Part shown: one piece after another, positions 1-9,277 of the stretch | How positions within the stretch are numbered: position 1 is the first letter of the stretch | Layout: every line of letters starts with the position of its first letter | Assembly (NCBI GenBank): GCA_009692425.1 | Contig: SHZF01000032.1 | Span: forward strand, 1-48,620 | Direction: 5' to 3' | DNA: 48,620 bases | Origin: Myxococcales bacterium | GTDB lineage: Bacteria > Myxococcota_A > UBA9042 | Notes under the pieces: model-generated | What the model was told of the DNA's origin: nothing | Databases searched by the model: none | What the model saw: only the letters and a program-made list of their open reading frames with translations | Program-made: the position numbers and the translations under genes

Positions 1-213
1 ACCCTGGCGCTGGCGCAGCAACAGGCGAATGCGGTCGCGAAGTGGGCTGCGGCGAGCAGTTTCATCGATGACAAGACCACCGCCACGTGGCCTGCGGCGA
101 CGTACGCGCACGGCTTGCTATTCAAGTTGTCGGGCTTGTCGCACCATGGCGTGACGCAGTACTACTTCGGCCAGTTGGTCGCGACGAGCGCCCTGCCGCC
201 GCGGACACCCTGA
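1..213 (+). CDS. Unknown protein, C-terminal 70 residues (cut by window edge)
   Basis: The frame is open from the first base of the window to a TGA at 211-213, so only the end of this protein is visible. The visible part is hydrophilic, with an Ala-rich helix-like start and a Tyr/His-rich tail that includes Y-Y-F-G-Q. I see no recognisable motif, membrane segment or sorting signal. A hairpin follows at 237-255, which suggests that transcription ends here and that the dioxygenase gene downstream has its own promoter. No function is proposed. Confidence 0.6.
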   Translation, partial: TLALAQQQANAVAKWAAASSFIDDKTTATWPAATYAHGLLFKLSGLSHHGVTQYYFGQLVATSALPPRTP

Positions 214-236
214 AAGGCCGTCCGAGGCCCGGAATC

Positions 237-255
237 AACCCGGCAGAACCGGGTT
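237..255 (+). terminator. Hairpin, possible terminator without a U-tract
   Basis: AACCCGG and CCGGGTT form a perfect 7-bp stem around a CAGAA loop, 23 nt after the stop codon at 213. No run of T follows, so it may be a weak or Rho-assisted terminator, or only a hairpin in the leader of the next gene. Confidence 0.35.
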
Positions 256-293
256 CCATCTGAGCGGCCCGTTTGCCGCTGCCGAGCGTTGCC

Positions 294-1289
294 ATGGCTG
301 CTTCCGCGCATGACCCCGCCGAGCCGCCTCGGCATTTGGACACGCTGCACCCGCTCGAACTGCCGTCGCGCCGCGATGCCCTGCGGGCGGGCCTGCTTGC
401 GACGGCAGCCGGCGCCACAGCGGCCCCCCTGCTCGCTCCGCACGTCGCCGACGCTGCGACCGGGCCCACGCCGCCGCGGCCTGCCCCTGCGGCGGCGCGC
501 ATGCCCGTCGTCTTCCTGCCCCACGGCGGCGGCCCGTGGCCGTTTGTCGAGATGGGGCTCGACCGTACCGAAATGGCGTCGATGGCCACCTACCTGCGTG
601 CGCTGCGCACACTGCCGAAGAGCGCGCCCAAGGCCGTACTCGTGGTGTCCGCACATTGGGAGGAAGCGGTGCCGACCGTGCAGAGCAGCGCGCAGCCGCC
701 GATGCTCTACGATTACTATGGGTTTCCGCCGGCGTCGTACGAGATTCAGTGGCCGGCACCTGGGGCGCCCGCGGTTGCCGCCCGCGTCCAGGCCTTGCTT
801 GCTGCGGCGGGCATCGCGTCGGCGGCCCACGCCACGCGCGGCTTCGACCACGGTACGTTCGTGCCGCTCAAGCTGACCTGGCCCGACGCGACCGTGCCGA
901 CGCTGCAGTTGTCGTTGCAGCGTGGCCTCGATCCGGCGGCACACCTCGCCCTGGGTCGGGCGTTGCAGCCGTTGCGCGACGAAGGCGTGTTCATCGTGGG
1001 CAGTGGCATGACGTACCACAACATGCGGGGCTTCGGCGACGCGCGTGCCCGGCCCGTGTCGGAGGCGTTCGACGCATGGCTGCGCGAGGCCGCGGCGCAA
1101 GAGCCGGTCGAGCGCGATCGGCGGCTGGCGCAATGGGCCCAGGCGCCGTCGGCCCGCGCCGCCCACCCGCGCGAAGAACACCTGCTCCCGCTGATGGTCA
1201 TCGCCGGAGCGGCCGGAGCGGACAAGGGCGTGCTGGCGTGGAACGGCACGATGATGGGGCTGCGCCTGTCGGCATACCACTTCGGCTGA
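294..1289 (+). CDS. LigB/DODA-type extradiol dioxygenase with Tat-like signal
   Basis: 331 residues from ATG 294; a TTG at 273 would add seven. The body matches the class III extradiol dioxygenase family (4,5-DOPA dioxygenase/YgiD), which uses one metal ion to open catechol-type rings. Expected His positions are visible: H77 in HGGGP, H121 in SAHWE, H186 in FDHGTF and H242 in TYHNM. Unusually, the catalytic domain begins only near residue 70. Before it lies S-R-R-D-A-L-R-A-G, then an Ala/Leu hydrophobic run and A-D-A, which looks like a twin-arginine export signal. YgiD-type relatives are normally about 260-280 residues and cytoplasmic. Substrate is unknown. The start context has no strong ribosome site. 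The dioxygenase call is firm; export is inferred. Confidence 0.85.
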   Translation: MAASAHDPAEPPRHLDTLHPLELPSRRDALRAGLLATAAGATAAPLLAPHVADAATGPTPPRPAPAAARMPVVFLPHGGGPWPFVEMGLDRTEMASMATYLRALRTLPKSAPKAVLVVSAHWEEAVPTVQSSAQPPMLYDYYGFPPASYEIQWPAPGAPAVAARVQALLAAAGIASAAHATRGFDHGTFVPLKLTWPDATVPTLQLSLQRGLDPAAHLALGRALQPLRDEGVFIVGSGMTYHNMRGFGDARARPVSEAFDAWLREAAAQEPVERDRRLAQWAQAPSARAAHPREEHLLPLMVIAGAAGADKGVLAWNGTMMGLRLSAYHFG

Positions 1290-1300
1290 TCCGGGCTGTG

Positions 1301-1335
1301 TGATACCAAATCCCTTGAATTCGGCTCGGTGCTCG
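1301..1335 (+). repeat. 35-bp dispersed repeat, copy 1
   Basis: This 35-base segment begins TGATACCAAATCCC and ends GGCTCGGTGCTCG. It is identical to the minus strand of 17969-18003. It lies 11 nt after the dioxygenase stop codon, in the gap between convergent genes. It contains GAATTC but no long internal palindrome. Confidence 0.85.
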
Positions 1336-1355
1336 GGCGCTGCAACGGGTGCTGA

Positions 1356-2891
1356 TCAACTGGCCGGCAGCATCCGCCGCACGAACTCGCGCAAGCGCTT
1401 GGGGCCGACCGGCTTCTGCAAGAGGCGAGCCCCCATGCGTGTCGCGAACCCAGCGTCCTCTTCGCCGAGCGTGGCGCCCGACACGAACGCGAACCGCATT
1501 GCCACCTCCGGCAATTCGCGCTCCACGGCGGCAAAAACGGCGGCGCCGGACAAGTCGGGCATCATCAGATCGCACAGCACGAGGTCGAACGCCTCGCCGC
1601 GCCGCAGTCGCTCCAGCGCCTCGACGCCGCCGCCGGCCTCCGTCACGTCGTGATCGACCGCGAGGGCGCGCGCCAAAGCTTCCCGCACAGGGCGGTCGTC
1701 ATCGATCACGAGCACACGGCGGCGCGCGGGCTCCGCTACGGCGGCGGCCCCGGTCGCACCCGCCGCGTTCTCCAGGGCAGGCAACATCACGCGGAACAGG
1801 CTGCCGCGCCCCGGTTGGCTCTGCACGGCGATCTCGCCACCCATCGACGTCACGATGCCGTGGCACACCGCCAGGCCGAGGCCCGCGCTGGTGCCGAGCG
1901 GCCGCGTCGTGAAAAAGGGCTCGAACAGGCGCCGCACGACGTGGCCCGGCATGCCTACGCCATTGTCGTGTACTTCGATGACCACGCGGCCCTCGTCGAG
2001 GCGGGTAAGAACGCGAATCTCGTTGAAGTCGGGGTCCCGCTCCGGCGGCATCGACTGGGCGGCATTGACGACCAGGTTGACGAGCACCTGCGCCACCTTC
2101 GACCCGTTGCCCAACACCGGCGGCACCGGCGTACGCGCGTCGGCCAGGCGCGCCCGGTGTCGGATCACCGACCACGTCAGGCGCAGCGCGACGTCGAGGG
2201 CTGCATAGACATCCACCGGCCCCGGCTCGCTGGCATCGTTGCGCGAAAACGTGCGCAGGTCGGCGACGATCTTGCGAATGCGTTCAGCGGCCTGTGCCGC
2301 ATCGCGCAGCGCCTGATCGAGTTCGAGCCATGCCGGGTCGCGCGTCGGGATGCGTTCAATCGCCTCCTGCGCGAGGCCCAGATTGCCGATGACTGCGGTC
2401 AGCGGATTGTTGATCTCGTGGGCGGCGCCGGACGCCAACGTGTCGAGCGCCGTGGTGCGCGCCGCCAGTGCCATGCGGGCTTCGAACTGCTTGCGGGCCG
2501 TCATGTCGCGGGCAAACGCGATGTGCTGGTCGCGGCCGTCGACGCGCACGAACGAGGCGTGCACCTCGACGGGGAAGACTTCTCCAGTCTTGGTGCGGTA
2601 TTGCGACTCGAAGCACACCCGTCCGCGCCGGCGGATCGCTTCGAAATGTTGGGGGAAAATGTCGGGATCGAACGCGACGTCGATGTCCTGCATGGTCATC
2701 GCGACGAGGTCGGCTCGCGCATAGCCCAGCCGCGCGCATGTAGTCTCGTTCACGTCGAGGATGCGCGCCCGGTTGTCGACGCGGAACATCGCGTCCAGAG
2801 CCTGATCGATGGCGAACCGGGCCACGCGCAGTTCGTCGCCCGGCGGCGTCGCGACCGGGCGCTCGCTGGACACGGAGCGGCTGCGCGGCAT
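1356..2891 (-). CDS. Hybrid histidine kinase, PAS-HisKA-HATPase-REC
   Basis: 511 residues with no membrane segment, so probably cytoplasmic. A PAS domain spans about 25-135. The phosphoacceptor helix carries H158 in G-A-A-H-E-I-N-N-P-L. The ATP-binding domain shows the N box (N-L-V-V-N-A-A-Q-S, about 272-280), D-N-G-V-G and a G-L-G-L box near 337-340. A C-terminal receiver (about 392-511) has the acidic pair D-D-D, phosphoacceptor D441 and K493. All key residues are present. The gene starts 3 nt after the Pit permease stop, so it is co-transcribed with the phosphate uptake genes upstream and could sense phosphate or energy state. No separate response regulator is nearby. Confidence 0.92.
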   Translation of the reverse strand: MPRSRSVSSERPVATPPGDELRVARFAIDQALDAMFRVDNRARILDVNETTCARLGYARADLVAMTMQDIDVAFDPDIFPQHFEAIRRRGRVCFESQYRTKTGEVFPVEVHASFVRVDGRDQHIAFARDMTARKQFEARMALAARTTALDTLASGAAHEINNPLTAVIGNLGLAQEAIERIPTRDPAWLELDQALRDAAQAAERIRKIVADLRTFSRNDASEPGPVDVYAALDVALRLTWSVIRHRARLADARTPVPPVLGNGSKVAQVLVNLVVNAAQSMPPERDPDFNEIRVLTRLDEGRVVIEVHDNGVGMPGHVVRRLFEPFFTTRPLGTSAGLGLAVCHGIVTSMGGEIAVQSQPGRGSLFRVMLPALENAAGATGAAAVAEPARRRVLVIDDDRPVREALARALAVDHDVTEAGGGVEALERLRRGEAFDLVLCDLMMPDLSGAAVFAAVERELPEVAMRFAFVSGATLGEEDAGFATRMGARLLQKPVGPKRLREFVRRMLPAS

Positions 2892-2894
2892 CGC

Positions 2895-3980
2895 TCATGC
2901 CCCGAAGATGGGCCGCAGCCCAAGGTAACAGGCCGCACCCAGGGCAGCCGACACCGGCATGGTCAGCACCCACGCAAACACGATGTTGCCGGCCACGCCC
3001 CAGCGCACCGCCGAGAGCCGCCGCGATGCGCCGACGCCCATGATCGACGAACTGATGACGTGCGTCGTCGAAACGGGCGCCCTTAACTGCGCCGCGCCGA
3101 ACAGCACGATGGCGCCCGCCGTCTCGGCACAAAAGCCGTGGATGGGCTTGAGTCGGATGATGCGCGTCCCCATCGTCTTCATGATGCGCCAGCCGCCCGC
3201 CGCGGTGCCCAGCGCCATCGCCGCCGCGCAGGCCGCGATGACCCACGCCGGTACGACGAGTTCGTGCGTGGTCTGCCACGCGTGCAGGTCGAGCCACGTC
3301 GGGCCGTCTGCCGGCGCCATGTGCCCGTAGTAGGCGAACAACGACATCGTAACGATGCCCATGACTTTTTGTGCGTCGTTGGTGCCGTGCGACAGTGCCA
3401 TCAGGCTCGCCGACACGAGTTGGAGCCGCTTGAAGACGCGGTTGACCCGTGCGGGCGGATGGCGCGCGACGACACGGGTAACGAGCACCATCAGCACAAA
3501 GCCGATCGCGAACCCGGCCAGTGGCGACAGCACGAGGCCCTTGAGCACCTTCACGACACCGCCCGCGTTGAGCAGGGTGTCTGCCGCCGCGCCCGCCGCC
3601 ACGCCTTCTTCGAACACGCGGCGCGCGAACACGGCGCCCACGATGCCGCCCACGAGCGTGTGCGACGAACTCGACGGCAGGCCGAACCACCACGTCAGCA
3701 GGTTCCAACTGATCGCGGCGAGCAGCGCGCACAAAACGACGGTCTGCGTGACCGACGCCGGGCTTGCGATGTCGCCGCCGATCGTCTTGGCGACGCCCGT
3801 GCCGAGGAACGCGCCGATGAAGTTGAAGACTGCCGCCAGCATCACCGCCTTGCGCGCGCTCAGCACGTTGGTCGAGACGACCGTGGCGATCGCATTGGCC
3901 GTATCGTGAAAACCGTTGATGTAGTCGAACACCAGCGCGAACACGACGACGATGACCATGAGCCAGAACGGGTCGAACAT
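2895..3980 (-). CDS. pitA: Low-affinity inorganic phosphate transporter, PiT family
   Basis: A multi-spanning membrane protein of 361 residues. It carries the two signature repeats of PiT/Pho-4 transporters: G-F-H-D-T-A-N-A-I-A near the N-terminus and S-H-G-T-N-D-A-Q-K-V-M-G near the middle. These mark the inverted halves that carry metal-phosphate with protons (or sodium in other members). ATG 3980 is preferred over ATG 3986 because an AGGA lies 6 nt upstream of 3980. It lies between a DUF47/PhoU-like gene (34 nt upstream) and a histidine kinase (3 nt downstream), a common pairing for Pit plus regulator. Pit as phosphate rather than sulfate carrier is inferred from the DUF47 neighbour. Confidence 0.92.
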   Translation of the reverse strand: MFDPFWLMVIVVVFALVFDYINGFHDTANAIATVVSTNVLSARKAVMLAAVFNFIGAFLGTGVAKTIGGDIASPASVTQTVVLCALLAAISWNLLTWWFGLPSSSSHTLVGGIVGAVFARRVFEEGVAAGAAADTLLNAGGVVKVLKGLVLSPLAGFAIGFVLMVLVTRVVARHPPARVNRVFKRLQLVSASLMALSHGTNDAQKVMGIVTMSLFAYYGHMAPADGPTWLDLHAWQTTHELVVPAWVIAACAAAMALGTAAGGWRIMKTMGTRIIRLKPIHGFCAETAGAIVLFGAAQLRAPVSTTHVISSSIMGVGASRRLSAVRWGVAGNIVFAWVLTMPVSAALGAACYLGLRPIFGA

Positions 3981-4014
3981 CGTCATTCCTCGGGCGGCGC
4001 TGCGGGCGTGCGGG

Positions 4015-4662
4015 TCAGCCGTGCTTCATCACCAGTGAACGAATCAGGTCGCCGACGTCGTCGCTCGCGTCGATCGTCGCCTCCAGGGCTTCGAGGATGT
4101 CCTTTTGCCGCACCAGCTCGATCGCGTCCGTCAGTTGCATGAACAAGTCGCCGAGCGCCGTACGAAAGACGCCGTCGCCCTCGTTTTCGAGCGCGTGCAC
4201 GTGGATGAGGTGCACCTGCAATGCCGCGTATTTCTTGCTGTCGTCGAGCATCGCCACCGTGACCGCAACTTCGGCGGCGGCGGCTTGCGCGATGCGTACG
4301 AGTTCGCGCATGGGCGGCGACAGCGTTTCGAGCCGGTAGTTGACGATGAAGCCCGCGCACTCTTCCATCAGGTCGAGCATCGTGTCGAGCGCCGAGCAGA
4401 GGTCGTGCAGGTCTTCGCGGTCGATCGGCGTCACGAACGTCTTGTCGAGTTCGTTGTAGAGCAGGTGCGCCATCGAGTCGCCCTCGTGCTCGATCTGGCG
4501 CAGTTCGTCGGCGATGCGCGCGAAGTCTGCGCGGCTCTGCGCGTCGCGAAACTGGGCAAAGCAGTCAGCGCCGCGTGCGACGTTGCGCGCGATCGCGTTC
4601 AGCAATTCGAAGAACTTGTTCTCGCGCGGCATGAACCACTGGAACACGCGATCCGCAGACAT
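4015..4662 (-). CDS. DUF47/PhoU-like Pit accessory protein
   Basis: 215 residues, all-helical and soluble, of the DUF47 (COG1392) family. It opens with R-V-F-Q-W-F-M-P-R-E-N-K-F-F-E-L-L, the typical start of this family. It continues with E-H-E-G-D (an E-x-x-x-D metal-binding-like motif), T-P-I-D-R-E-D and a second E-N-E-G-D-G-V-F motif about 100 residues later, matching the two PhoU-like three-helix bundles. ATG 4662 is chosen because GGAGG sits 5 nt upstream; an ATG 48 nt further up lacks one. In other bacteria DUF47 genes precede pit and are thought to modulate the transporter, which fits here. Confidence 0.88.
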   Translation of the reverse strand: MSADRVFQWFMPRENKFFELLNAIARNVARGADCFAQFRDAQSRADFARIADELRQIEHEGDSMAHLLYNELDKTFVTPIDREDLHDLCSALDTMLDLMEECAGFIVNYRLETLSPPMRELVRIAQAAAAEVAVTVAMLDDSKKYAALQVHLIHVHALENEGDGVFRTALGDLFMQLTDAIELVRQKDILEALEATIDASDDVGDLIRSLVMKHG

Positions 4663-4766
4663 CGGGACCTCCGCCGGCCACTGGCGACCGTGGGGCACCC
4701 AGTCTGGCATGAATCGCGGCGCGCGTCAGGGGGCGGAGCCGTGCAGATGCCGTGCAGATCAGGAGA

Positions 4767-7700
4767 TCAACAGCCCGGCAGCGCCACATGCAGGCACTGG
4801 CCCGTGTACGTGTTGCAGAAATCCTGCGTGCACTGGTTCTTGTCGTCGCAGTCGGCCGTCACCTTGCACTGCGGCGGCTTCGGCGTGCAGCCGGGTACCT
4901 TGAAGTGGCCGCACTGGCCCTTCGTCAAGTCACAGTAGTCGACGGTGCAGTTGTTGGCGTCGTCGCACTCGGTCTGCAGCTTGCACTGGGGGTTCGGCAC
5001 GCACTGGGGAATCTTCGTGTACAGGCACTGGCCGTTGACGAAATTGCAGGCGTCGAACGTGCACACGTCCTTGTCGTCGCAGTCGGGGTTCGCCTTGCAG
5101 CCCGTGCCGCACCCCGGGATCTTCTGGAACGCGCACGCCCCCGCCTTCTTGTCGCAGGCATCGACTGTGCACGCGTCCTTGTCGTCGCACAGCTTTGGCA
5201 GACCGCCGCACAGCCCGGCCAAGCACTTGTCGGCGGTCGTGCAGCCGTTGCCGTCGTCGCAGGTCTGGCCGTCGAGCGGCTTGGGCGCGCAGAAGCCCGC
5301 GACACAGTCGCCGCCCAGGCAGGCGCCGCCACCGGTCTGCTTGCAATCCGCATCGGCCTTGCACTTCTTGCCGCAGCCGCCGACGTCCTTGAACGCGCAC
5401 TTGCCGTCCTTCGGGTTGCAGGTGTCGAGTGTGCACGGGTCATTGTCGTTGCAGACAGCGGCCTTGCCGCCCACGCAGGCGCCGCCCTTGCAGCCGTCGC
5501 CCGTCGTGCACAGGGTGCCGTCTTCGCACGCCGCAGCGTCGGCCAACGCCACCGATGCGCACTTGCCCACTTTCGCGTCGCACGCGTCTTTCGTGCACGG
5601 ATTCTTGTCGTCACAGCCAAGCACCGTGCCGCCCTGGCACGCGCTCGCCTTGCACGTGGTGCCGACCGTGCACGCATTGCCGTCGTCGCAGCCGCCACCC
5701 TCGATGGCCGTCGCCGCACACTTGCCCAGGACACATTTGTCGGCGGTGCATGCGTTGCCGTCGTTGCAGTCCTTGTCGGCCGTACACGCCGCGCCGCAGC
5801 CGGGCACCTTCGTGTTCGTGCACTTGCCCGTTGCCTTGTCGCACGCATCCAACGTGCACGCATCCTTGTCGTCGCAAGCTGTCGCACTGCCGACGCACAG
5901 GCCGGTCTTGCACACGTCGCCGCTCGTGCACGCATTCGCGTCGTTGCATGGCGTGCCGCTGGGGCCGATGCCGGCCACGCACTTGCCATTGCCGGGGTCG
6001 CACGCGTCTTTCGAGCACGGGTTCTTGTCGTCGCACGTCACGGCCGCGCCCTGGCACAGGCCGCCCGCGCATTGGTCGCTGCTCGTACACGGGTTCGCGT
6101 CGTTGCAGGGCGTGCCCGACAGCACCTTCGCCGTACACGTGTTGGTGACGCAGGTCGCGGCAATGCACTGGACCTTCGACGCACAGTCCGCGTCCACCTC
6201 ACAATCCTTGCCGCATTTCGGGATGGGCACGAACTCACACTTGCCGCTCGCCGGGTTGCACAGATCGGCCGTGCAAGCGTTGTTGTCGTTGCACAGCGCA
6301 GGCGCGCCCAAGCACGCCCCGCCCTTGCACGCATCGCCCGTCGTGCACGCCTTGCCGTCGCTGCACGTCGCGCCATCGGCGCCTGCCGGGGCCAGGCACT
6401 TGCCGGTGGCCTTGTCGCAGGCGTCCTTCGTGCAGGGGTTCTTGTCGTCGCACGCGACCGCGCCGCCGGGCTGGCACGCGCCACCCTTGCACACGTCGCC
6501 CTGCGTGCAGCCGTTCGCATCGTCGCAGGCGGCGCCGTCGAGGGCCGCAGTGGTGCACTTGCCGGCCGCACACACGTCTTTCGTGCATGCATTCTTGTCG
6601 TTGCAGTCGCCGTCGGCCTTGCACTCAGCGCCGCACCCGGTGATGGGTCCATGCGTACACACGCCGCCCGCTGCACACGCGTCGAGCGTGCATACGTTGG
6701 TGTCGTCGCACGGCTTGGCCGCGCCGCCACACTTGCCGGCCTTGCAGGCGTCTTGCAAGGTGCACGCGTTGCCGTCGTCGCACGGGACAGCGTCGGTGCC
6801 CGCGGCCGCCACGCAGCCACCGCTCGCCGGGTTGCAGGCGTCTTGCGTGCACGGATTCTTGTCGTCGCACAGCGCCGGCTTGCCCGCGCACGTGGCGTTG
6901 CCCTGGCACGCGTCGCCCTGGGTGCACGCATTGCCGTCGTTGCAGGCTTGACCGGCCGCGATCGCGAACACACACGTCCCGCCGACGCACGCATCGACCG
7001 TGCACGGGTTCTTGTCGTCGCACTTGTCCTTGCACGCCCCGCAGTTCTTGAGCGGCTCGAACTTGCACACGCCCGACGGAGGGCACGCATCTGCCGTACA
7101 CTTGTCGCCGTCGTCGCACACCTTGGCGCTGCCGCTGGCGCAGGCTCCCGCCTTGCACGTGTCTTTTTCCGTGCACGCGTTCAGATCGCTGCACGGCGCG
7201 CCATCCTGCGGTGTCGTTCCGCATTTGCCGGTCTTCGGGTCGCAGGCGTCGGCGGTGCACGGGTTGCTGTCGTCGCACACGGCCACCTTGCCTGCCGCGC
7301 ACGCGCCCGCCTTGCACGCATCGCCGACCGTACACGCGTTGCCGTCGTCGCAGCCCTGACCATTGGCCACCGCCGGCGCCGCACACTTGCCCGTCGCCGC
7401 CTCGCACGCGTCTGCCGTGCAGGGGTTCTTGTCGTCGCACGCGACCGCCTTGCCGCCCGCGCACTTGCCCTGCAGGCACGCCTCGCCGGTCGAGCACTTG
7501 TCCCCGTCGTCGCACGCCTTGCCGTCGTCGGGCTTGAACGCGCACTTGCCGACCCCGCACGCGTTCGTCGAGCACGGGTTGCCGTCGTCGCAGTTGCCGT
7601 CGGTCTGGCATTCGGTGCCGCAGTCAGCGATCGGCGCGGTCGCGCATAGGCCCGTCTTGGCGTCGCAGGTGTCCTGCGTGCAAGCGTTCTTGTCGTCGCA

Positions 7701-9182
7701 CGCCAGCGCCGCTCCCGCGCACGCCCCCTTGGCGTCGCAGGCATCCTGCTGGGTGCACGCATTGCCGTCGTCGCACGCGCCGCCCGCTGGCGCCGTACTC
7801 GCCTCGCACAGGCCCGTCTTGGAGTTGCAGGCGTCCGCCGTACACGGGTTCTTGTCATCGCACGCCAAACTGACGCCGCCACACTTGCCCGCGGCACACG
7901 TGTCGCCCGTCGTGCACGCGGCGCCGTCGTCGCAGGGCTTGCCGTCTTGCAACGCGCTCGCACACTTGCCGGTCGCCGCGTCGCAGGCATCCTTTGTGCA
8001 GCTATTCTTGTCGTCGCAATCGGCGGCCTTGCCGACGCACGAACCCGCCGCGCACGCATCGCCAGCCGTGCAGGCATTGCCATCGTCGCACGCAGCCCCG
8101 TCCTGCGGTGCAACGGCGCAGATGCCGGCTGTGCACGCGTTCTTCGTGCACGCGTTCTTGTCGTCGCAGTCCGCGTCGGCTTTGCACGCCGCGCCACACC
8201 CGGCGATCGTGTCGAACGCGCACGCCCCCTGCTTGCAACTGTCCTGCGTGCACGGGTTCTTGTCGTCGCACGCCACGGCCACGCCGGCACACTTCTTGGC
8301 GGCGCACAGGTCGGGCCCGGTGCACGCGCTGCCATCGTCGCACGCAGCGCCGTCAGCGCTGGCCGTCGCCGTGCAGTCGCCCGTCTTGGGGTCACACGCG
8401 TCCTGGGTGCACGCGTCGCCATCGCTGCACGCCTTCTGGGCACCGAAGCATTGGCTGCCCTTGCACGCGCCGTCCTGGGTGCACGGGTTGCCGTCATCGC
8501 AGGGAGCGCCGGCCGCGACCGGAATCGACACGCACGTGCCCGTCGAGGGTTCGCAACTGTCTTCGCTGCACGGGTTCGCGTCGTCGCAATCCGCCGCTTC
8601 CTTGCAGCCGGTCTGCGCGCAGCCTTCTTGCGGCTTGTGCACGCAAGCGCCCGACGCCGGGTCACAGCTGTCGTCGGTGCACGCGTCGCTGTCGGCGCAG
8701 GCCTTGGCCTTGCCCAGGCACTGGCCACCGGCACACGCCGCCGCTTCGGCGCACGGGTCGGCGGGCTCGCAAACACCCCCGTCGGGAACTGCCTGCACGA
8801 CGCAGGCGCCCTCCACACACGCGGCGAATTGACAGGCGCCTTTCGGCAACTTGTCCGCGCAGTCCGCATCCGCCGCGCACTCCGAGGCGACGTCCGCGCC
8901 CACGCCGAGGTCCGCCCCTGCCTCGGGGCCCACGCCAGCTTCCAACGCGCTGTCCGGGATCGCGTCGAGACCGCTCGAGCTGTCTGTGGGTTTGGCCACC
9001 GAATCCAGCGCCGGACCATCGACCTTGGCGGCGAGCGTCCCATCCGTGCTGCCGCCGGCTCCGGTGCTGCCCGCATCGACCATCGATGAGCCGACCACGG
9101 GCGCGTCTTCGCTGCACGCGGTCACTGCGAATGCGAACGCGAGCGTCGCAGCGCATCCGGACGGGAAGAATCGAGCGTTCAT
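4767..9182 (-). CDS. Giant Cys-rich repeat lipoprotein, about 44 C-D-D-x-N-x-C-T modules
   Basis: 1471 residues from ATG 9182, which has GGAGG at the right distance. The signal peptide ends in the lipobox A-V-T-A-C (Cys23), then a Gly/Ser/Ala linker to about residue 120. The rest is Cys-rich modules of about 20-25 residues. I count about 44 copies of C-(D/N/S)-D-x-x-x-C-(T/S). Two types alternate: one reads C-D-D-G-N-A-C-T-x-G-D-x-C, the other C-D-D-K-N-P-C-T-x-D-A-C-D. At intervals a linker such as I-P-G-C-G-x-x-C-K-A-D-x-D-C resets the pattern, giving longer superrepeats. The Asp/Asn clusters between cysteines could bind calcium. It ends in a cysteine with no anchor or enzyme domain. Likely a long, disulfide-stiffened surface stalk; this is inference. 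Confidence 0.85.
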   Translation of the reverse strand: MNARFFPSGCAATLAFAFAVTACSEDAPVVGSSMVDAGSTGAGGSTDGTLAAKVDGPALDSVAKPTDSSSGLDAIPDSALEAGVGPEAGADLGVGADVASECAADADCADKLPKGACQFAACVEGACVVQAVPDGGVCEPADPCAEAAACAGGQCLGKAKACADSDACTDDSCDPASGACVHKPQEGCAQTGCKEAADCDDANPCSEDSCEPSTGTCVSIPVAAGAPCDDGNPCTQDGACKGSQCFGAQKACSDGDACTQDACDPKTGDCTATASADGAACDDGSACTGPDLCAAKKCAGVAVACDDKNPCTQDSCKQGACAFDTIAGCGAACKADADCDDKNACTKNACTAGICAVAPQDGAACDDGNACTAGDACAAGSCVGKAADCDDKNSCTKDACDAATGKCASALQDGKPCDDGAACTTGDTCAAGKCGGVSLACDDKNPCTADACNSKTGLCEASTAPAGGACDDGNACTQQDACDAKGACAGAALACDDKNACTQDTCDAKTGLCATAPIADCGTECQTDGNCDDGNPCSTNACGVGKCAFKPDDGKACDDGDKCSTGEACLQGKCAGGKAVACDDKNPCTADACEAATGKCAAPAVANGQGCDDGNACTVGDACKAGACAAGKVAVCDDSNPCTADACDPKTGKCGTTPQDGAPCSDLNACTEKDTCKAGACASGSAKVCDDGDKCTADACPPSGVCKFEPLKNCGACKDKCDDKNPCTVDACVGGTCVFAIAAGQACNDGNACTQGDACQGNATCAGKPALCDDKNPCTQDACNPASGGCVAAAGTDAVPCDDGNACTLQDACKAGKCGGAAKPCDDTNVCTLDACAAGGVCTHGPITGCGAECKADGDCNDKNACTKDVCAAGKCTTAALDGAACDDANGCTQGDVCKGGACQPGGAVACDDKNPCTKDACDKATGKCLAPAGADGATCSDGKACTTGDACKGGACLGAPALCNDNNACTADLCNPASGKCEFVPIPKCGKDCEVDADCASKVQCIAATCVTNTCTAKVLSGTPCNDANPCTSSDQCAGGLCQGAAVTCDDKNPCSKDACDPGNGKCVAGIGPSGTPCNDANACTSGDVCKTGLCVGSATACDDKDACTLDACDKATGKCTNTKVPGCGAACTADKDCNDGNACTADKCVLGKCAATAIEGGGCDDGNACTVGTTCKASACQGGTVLGCDDKNPCTKDACDAKVGKCASVALADAAACEDGTLCTTGDGCKGGACVGGKAAVCNDNDPCTLDTCNPKDGKCAFKDVGGCGKKCKADADCKQTGGGACLGGDCVAGFCAPKPLDGQTCDDGNGCTTADKCLAGLCGGLPKLCDDKDACTVDACDKKAGACAFQKIPGCGTGCKANPDCDDKDVCTFDACNFVNGQCLYTKIPQCVPNPQCKLQTECDDANNCTVDYCDLTKGQCGHFKVPGCTPKPPQCKVTADCDDKNQCTQDFCNTYTGQCLHVALPGC

Positions 9183-9277
9183 GTGGGCCTCCATTGCCTC
9201 AGGGTCGGGTTCCGGCCGCCGCGCAACACGATGCACGCGGCGTCGCTCCGGAGCAAGCGACGGCAACGCTGATTCAG

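Noticed and set aside
4752-7649. A 965-residue open frame on the plus strand opposite the Cys-rich lipoprotein gene, and other long ones (4945-6951)
   Set aside because: They are mirror images of the repeat codons; the minus-strand gene has a ribosome site, a signal peptide and sensible repeats, while these have none.
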